This document shows, piece after piece, positions 33,838 to 37,016 of a stretch of 37,016 nt of DNA. Numbering within the stretch: the stretch's first letter is position 1; each line of letters begins with the position of its first letter. Location: NCBI GenBank assembly GCA_026184295.1, contig JAHCJK010000040.1, positions 1 through 37,016 on the forward strand. Reading direction: 5' to 3'. Below the pieces are notes generated by a model. The model saw nothing but the letters and a program-made list of their open reading frames with translations. It ran no database searches and had not been told where the DNA came from. This DNA is from Planctomycetota bacterium. Its GTDB lineage: Bacteria > Planctomycetota > SZUA-567 > H5-PLA8. The translations under genes and the position numbers were made by a program.

Positions 33838-35178
33838 ATGGCGGCCAGCGGATACCCGGCATCGGAAGAGATCGCGCGCGCGAGCGCGCGGCACATCGCG
33901 GGCGGCGTCGTCTCGCTCAACCGCAAGACCGATCCGCCCATCGCGTTCGTGCGCGCGCAGGGCAGCCGCCTGTACGACGCCGAAGGGCGCGCGTACATCG
34001 ACTACCACGCCGCGTTCGCGCCGCACATCCTGGGGCACAACGACCCGGGGGTGAACGCCGCGGTGAAGGCCGCGATGGACGAAGGCCTTTCGCTGATGGG
34101 CAGCGGGCCGACGCCGTGGGAGGCGCGCCTCGCGGAACTCCTGCGCGCCTGCGTGCCTTCGCTGGACCTGGTGCAGATCACCAACACGGGCAGCGAAGCG
34201 ACCGCGCACGCGATCCGGCTCAGCCGCGCGTACACCGGGCGCGAGGACATCGTGCTGATGCTCGGCGGGTACAACGGCTGGCACAACGACGTCGCGCGCG
34301 CGGTGATGCCGGACCTGGAGGCCACAGGCCCGCGCGTGAGCCCCGGGGAGTACCCGTTCCTGCCGTCGTCGGCGGGCATCCCCGAAGGCGTCGGGCGGCG
34401 CGTGCACCTGGTCAACTTCAACGACCTCGCTTCGGTGGAGTACGTCCTGCGCCGCCATCCGGTCGCGTGCGTGCTCACCGAGCCCGCGCTCCAGAACATC
34501 GGCGTCGTGCCGCCGAAACCCGGCTACCTGGAGGGCCTGAAGAAACTCTGCGCGGCGCACGGCGCGCTGCTCGTCTTCGACGAAGTGAAGACGGGCTTCC
34601 GCGCGGCGCTGGGCGGCTATCAGTCGCGCTGCGGCGTGGCGCCGGACCTGAGCGTCTTCGGGAAGGCCGTCGCGAACGGGTATCCGCTGGGCGTCATCGG
34701 CGGGCGGCGCGACGTGATGGAACGCTTCGCCGATCCCGATCCGAAAAAGCGCGTGCTGATCGCGGGGACGTACAACGCGCATCCGTTCACCGCCGCGGCC
34801 GCCATCGCGACCATCGAGCGCCTGCGCGCGAACGACGGCGAAGTTTACGCCGCGCTGGAAGCCAAAGGCGCGCGCCTGCAGCGCGGCCTGGAAGAACTCT
34901 TCGCGGAAAAAGGCCTGCCCGCGGCGGTCAGCCGCATCGGTTCGGCCTTCTGCGTGTATTTCATGGACCGCGTGCCGGCGGACTGGCACGAGCTGGCGGC
35001 GCATCACGATTTCGAGCAGGACCGGCGGCTGCGGCGCGCGCTGCTGGCGCGGGGGGTCTACCACTTTCCGCTGGCGGCGAAGCAGGGCTCGCTCAGCGCG
35101 GCGCACTCGGACGAGGACCTCGCGCGCACGCTCGAAGCCACCCGCGAGGCGCTCAAAGATCTGCGTCCGTCGGCCTGA
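33838..35178 (+). CDS. Class III PLP aminotransferase, glutamate-1-semialdehyde-aminomutase-like, operon gene 6
   Basis: 446 aa. Start at 33838 has AGGAGG 4 bases upstream; the longer frame overlaps the Gfo/Idh gene. Features: RLYDAEGRAYIDYHAAFAPH, ITNTGSEATAHAIRL (phosphate-binding Ser/Thr), GGYNGWHND (ring-stacking region), ALLVFDEVKTGFR (Asp binding the pyridine N), VFGKAVANGYPLG with the Schiff-base Lys276, and GTYNAHPFTAAAA. Length and motifs are GSAM-like, but porphyrin synthesis genes are absent here and the operon context points to transamination of a sugar- or ketoacid-derived substrate (inference). Last operon gene; convergent with the FGE-like gene, 15 bases between. Confidence 0.9.
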   Translation: MAASGYPASEEIARASARHIAGGVVSLNRKTDPPIAFVRAQGSRLYDAEGRAYIDYHAAFAPHILGHNDPGVNAAVKAAMDEGLSLMGSGPTPWEARLAELLRACVPSLDLVQITNTGSEATAHAIRLSRAYTGREDIVLMLGGYNGWHNDVARAVMPDLEATGPRVSPGEYPFLPSSAGIPEGVGRRVHLVNFNDLASVEYVLRRHPVACVLTEPALQNIGVVPPKPGYLEGLKKLCAAHGALLVFDEVKTGFRAALGGYQSRCGVAPDLSVFGKAVANGYPLGVIGGRRDVMERFADPDPKKRVLIAGTYNAHPFTAAAAIATIERLRANDGEVYAALEAKGARLQRGLEELFAEKGLPAAVSRIGSAFCVYFMDRVPADWHELAAHHDFEQDRRLRRALLARGVYHFPLAAKQGSLSAAHSDEDLARTLEATREALKDLRPSA

Positions 35179-35193
35179 AGGCCCGCGCGCGGG

Positions 35194-37016
35194 CTACTTG
35201 AGATCCTTCGCGCAGCGGAAGCCCCACTGGAAGTTGTGCGAGCGCGGCCCGGGGCGGATTTCGACCTGTTCCAGGTTCGGGCCGTCGCGGCCGGGCTGGG
35301 CGCCGCGGCACTGGCCCGGCTGGTCGCACCATTCGTACCAGTTCTGCTGCAGCATGTTCGCGCACGCGCCGGACGCGGAAGCCAGTTGCCATTCGCCGCT
35401 GCTCGGCAGGCGCTTGCCGGCCCACTGGGCATAGGCCAGCGCGCCGAGCCAGGTGACGTCCACCACCGGCTGGTCGTCGCCGCCCATGCGTTCGCCGATT
35501 TCCTTCATCTCCAGCATCTTGCGGGCGAACTTGTCGGAGGCTTCCTGGCCCCAGTCTTTCATCTTGGCCTGCATGTACTCGCGGTATTCCGGCAGGTAGC
35601 GCGGGATGTACTCCCACAGTTCGCGCGACGCGCCGTGGCGCTCGGCGATGCCGCCGATCAGCCGGGCCGCTTCCTCCTGATTCTTCTCGCTCAGCAGCCA
35701 GCGGACGAACTTGCGGTATTCCTTGTTGGTGACGCGGTCCTTGTCCATCGCGAAGGGCGCGAGGTTGCACGCTTCCTGCTCGTGGCCCACGCGCACGAGG
35801 CCGCCGGCGACCTTCACCATCTCCGCGCCGGAGCGCCCCAGCGCGCGGTCCTTGATCTGTTCGAAGTCCGCCGCGCGCGCCGCGTAGGCCTGCGTCTCCT
35901 TGTACAGTTTCATGCCGGCCTCGGCCTGCGCCCAGGCTTCCTTCGATTTGCCCTGCTTGTCCAGGTCCACGATCTGCTTCGCGGAGGCCTCCGCGTCGGC
36001 CTCGGTCTTCTGCTGCATCACCTCGGCGCGGCCCTTCTTCAGGACCTCGACGGCCTCCTGGTAGCGCGCGCGCTGCGCTTCGGGCACGTCCCGCGCGGCC
36101 GCTTCGGCGGGTTCCGCCTCCTGCAGCGCGACCCAGAAGGCCGCGCGCGCCCGGGCGGCCTCGGGCGGCGGCATGCCGGGGTGCTTGTCGAAGGACTTCA
36201 CGATCTCGGCGGCCGGGAAGCGGTCGCGGAAGGGCACGGACGTCGCGCCCTGGTTCTTGCCGAGGTTCAGGTTCACGCGGCCGCGCTCGATGCCAGTGAT
36301 GGTGCCGCGCATGTTCTCGCTCAGCGCCACCTCTTCGCCCTTGCGCAGATCGACGTTCTTTTCGGCCTGCGCGAAAAGAGCCTCGACGCGCTTCACGTCG
36401 GCGCGGTCTTCGTCCAGCGTGCCGCGCAGCGGCGCCAGTTCCTTGCGGCCGGCGGCCTGGCTGAGCAGCTTCGAGGCCGCCGCGGTGTCGCGGGACTTCA
36501 GCGCCTTGGCGACCTCTTCGTACATCTCGACGTAGGCCTTGCGCGCGGCGATCACGCCGCCGGACTCGGCCGCCTTGGGCGCGGGTTCCGAAGGAGAGGC
36601 CGCCGGATCGGGCACGGCGCGCGCGGGCGCCGGGGCCGCCGGGGCCGGAGCGGCCTCGCGCTCCAGCTTGCTCAGCTTCATGCGCATGCCGGCCAGGCCC
36701 ATGGCGGCCACGGCGCCCTCGCGCGTGCCCGCGTGCTTCTCGGCGAAGGGTTCCAGCCGCGCGATGACGCCCTTCAGGTCGTCGGGATGTTCGCGCGCGT
36801 ACGCGGTGATCTCGTTGAGTTCGCGCTGCGCGGGCGAGGCCTCGGGCGGCGGAGGCGGCGCGGGCCGCGCGGGTTCGGGGCGTTCGGAGCGTTCGGGCAG
36901 CGGAGCGCTCTGAGCCGGGCGCGGCGCGGCCTTGGGCGCTTCCGCCGGCGCGGGGCGCTCGGGCTCCGCGGCGGGGCGTTCGGCCTCGGCGGGACGATCG
37001 GGCTTCTCGGCCGGCC
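35194..37016 (-). CDS. Large protein with Pro/Ala/Glu-rich N-terminal part and formylglycine-generating-enzyme-like C-terminal domain (cut by window edge)
   Basis: The frame stays open from the stop at 35194 to the window end, so at least 607 residues are visible and the true start is outside. Order: low-complexity PEA/RP-rich segment, LNEITAYAREHPDDLKG (tetratricopeptide-like helix), a 'GARAPARAVPDPAAS'-type linker, coiled-coil-like charged helices, a SAF-like region (KGEEVALSENMRGTITGIER), more helices, and a C-terminal FGE/SUMF1-like domain (about the last 200 residues: MVKVAGGLVRVGHEQEAC, FAMDKDRVTNKEYRKFV, VDVTWLGALAYAQWAGKRLP, NFQWGFRC). The catalytic Cys pair of true FGE is not obvious, so a non-sulfatase role such as ligand binding is likely. 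FGE-like domains are very common in Planctomycetota. Confidence 0.82.
   Translation of the reverse strand, partial: PAEKPDRPAEAERPAAEPERPAPAEAPKAAPRPAQSAPLPERSERPEPARPAPPPPPEASPAQRELNEITAYAREHPDDLKGVIARLEPFAEKHAGTREGAVAAMGLAGMRMKLSKLEREAAPAPAAPAPARAVPDPAASPSEPAPKAAESGGVIAARKAYVEMYEEVAKALKSRDTAAASKLLSQAAGRKELAPLRGTLDEDRADVKRVEALFAQAEKNVDLRKGEEVALSENMRGTITGIERGRVNLNLGKNQGATSVPFRDRFPAAEIVKSFDKHPGMPPPEAARARAAFWVALQEAEPAEAAARDVPEAQRARYQEAVEVLKKGRAEVMQQKTEADAEASAKQIVDLDKQGKSKEAWAQAEAGMKLYKETQAYAARAADFEQIKDRALGRSGAEMVKVAGGLVRVGHEQEACNLAPFAMDKDRVTNKEYRKFVRWLLSEKNQEEAARLIGGIAERHGASRELWEYIPRYLPEYREYMQAKMKDWGQEASDKFARKMLEMKEIGERMGGDDQPVVDVTWLGALAYAQWAGKRLPSSGEWQLASASGACANMLQQNWYEWCDQPGQCRGAQPGRDGPNLEQVEIRPGPRSHNFQWGFRCAKDLK

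Noticed and set aside
30737..33862. 1041-codon minus-strand frame across the GNAT-Gfo/Idh genes
   Set aside because: Runs antisense through three genes with good family motifs; no domain of its own.

Overview
The window is GC-rich (roughly two-thirds G+C by eye), densely coding, and comes from a Gram-negative-type bacterium that makes peptidoglycan (murF). The mix of genes suggests a heterotroph of the Planctomycetota or a related lineage (Lentisphaerae, Hydrogenedentota): an ECF sigma factor with a large extracytoplasmic extension, DUF4388/cyclic-nucleotide-type signalling, formylglycine-enzyme-like and neutral-ceramidase-like proteins, secreted glycoside hydrolases, xylose-isomerase-like TIM barrels and Gfo/Idh oxidoreductases. 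No rRNA, tRNA, CRISPR array or transposase gene was found, so this placement is an inference from gene families only.

Layout. 0-5.7 kb: start of an Rrf2-type regulator with a clear promoter/operator, murF, an 845-base non-coding island of nested inverted repeats, an adrenodoxin-reductase-type ferredoxin-NADP reductase, a sugar-isomerase-like TIM barrel and a small methyltransferase. 5.7-9.9 kb: a single 719-codon reading frame joining an ECF sigma factor, a hydrophobic segment and a complete serpin, preceded by an ECF-type promoter and closed by a strong terminator; then a NifU-like/hemerythrin fusion and an exported HExxH metallopeptidase. 10-14 kb: a LacI-type regulator with two matching palindromes upstream, followed by a secreted beta-agarase-like hydrolase with a CBM9-like module. 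14-18.8 kb: ClC channel, small membrane protein, SDR, exported small protein, and a lower-GC endonuclease/exonuclease/phosphatase-family gene behind an AT-rich control region. 18.8-25.6 kb: a cyclic-nucleotide-fold/DUF4388 protein, divergent from a single-ring Clp-type ATPase, then a Pro-rich single-pass membrane protein and a secreted GH5-like hydrolase.

25.7-35.2 kb is a metabolic cluster: two AraC regulators, a PhyH-type dioxygenase, and a tight six-gene operon (galactonate-dehydratase-like enolase-superfamily enzyme, SDR, GNAT acetyltransferase, neutral-ceramidase-like hydrolase, Gfo/Idh oxidoreductase, class III aminotransferase). The window ends inside a large Pro/Ala/Glu-rich protein with a formylglycine-generating-enzyme-like C-terminal domain.

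How the parts may fit together: the two exported glycosidases could release sugars that feed oxidative steps in the 28.6-35.2 kb operon (sugar oxidation by Gfo/Idh or SDR, sugar-acid dehydration, then amino/acyl chemistry). That link is inference. The most unusual item is the sigma factor-serpin fusion, which has no obvious separate anti-sigma gene and looks like a self-contained extracellular-protease sensor or a two-product gene.
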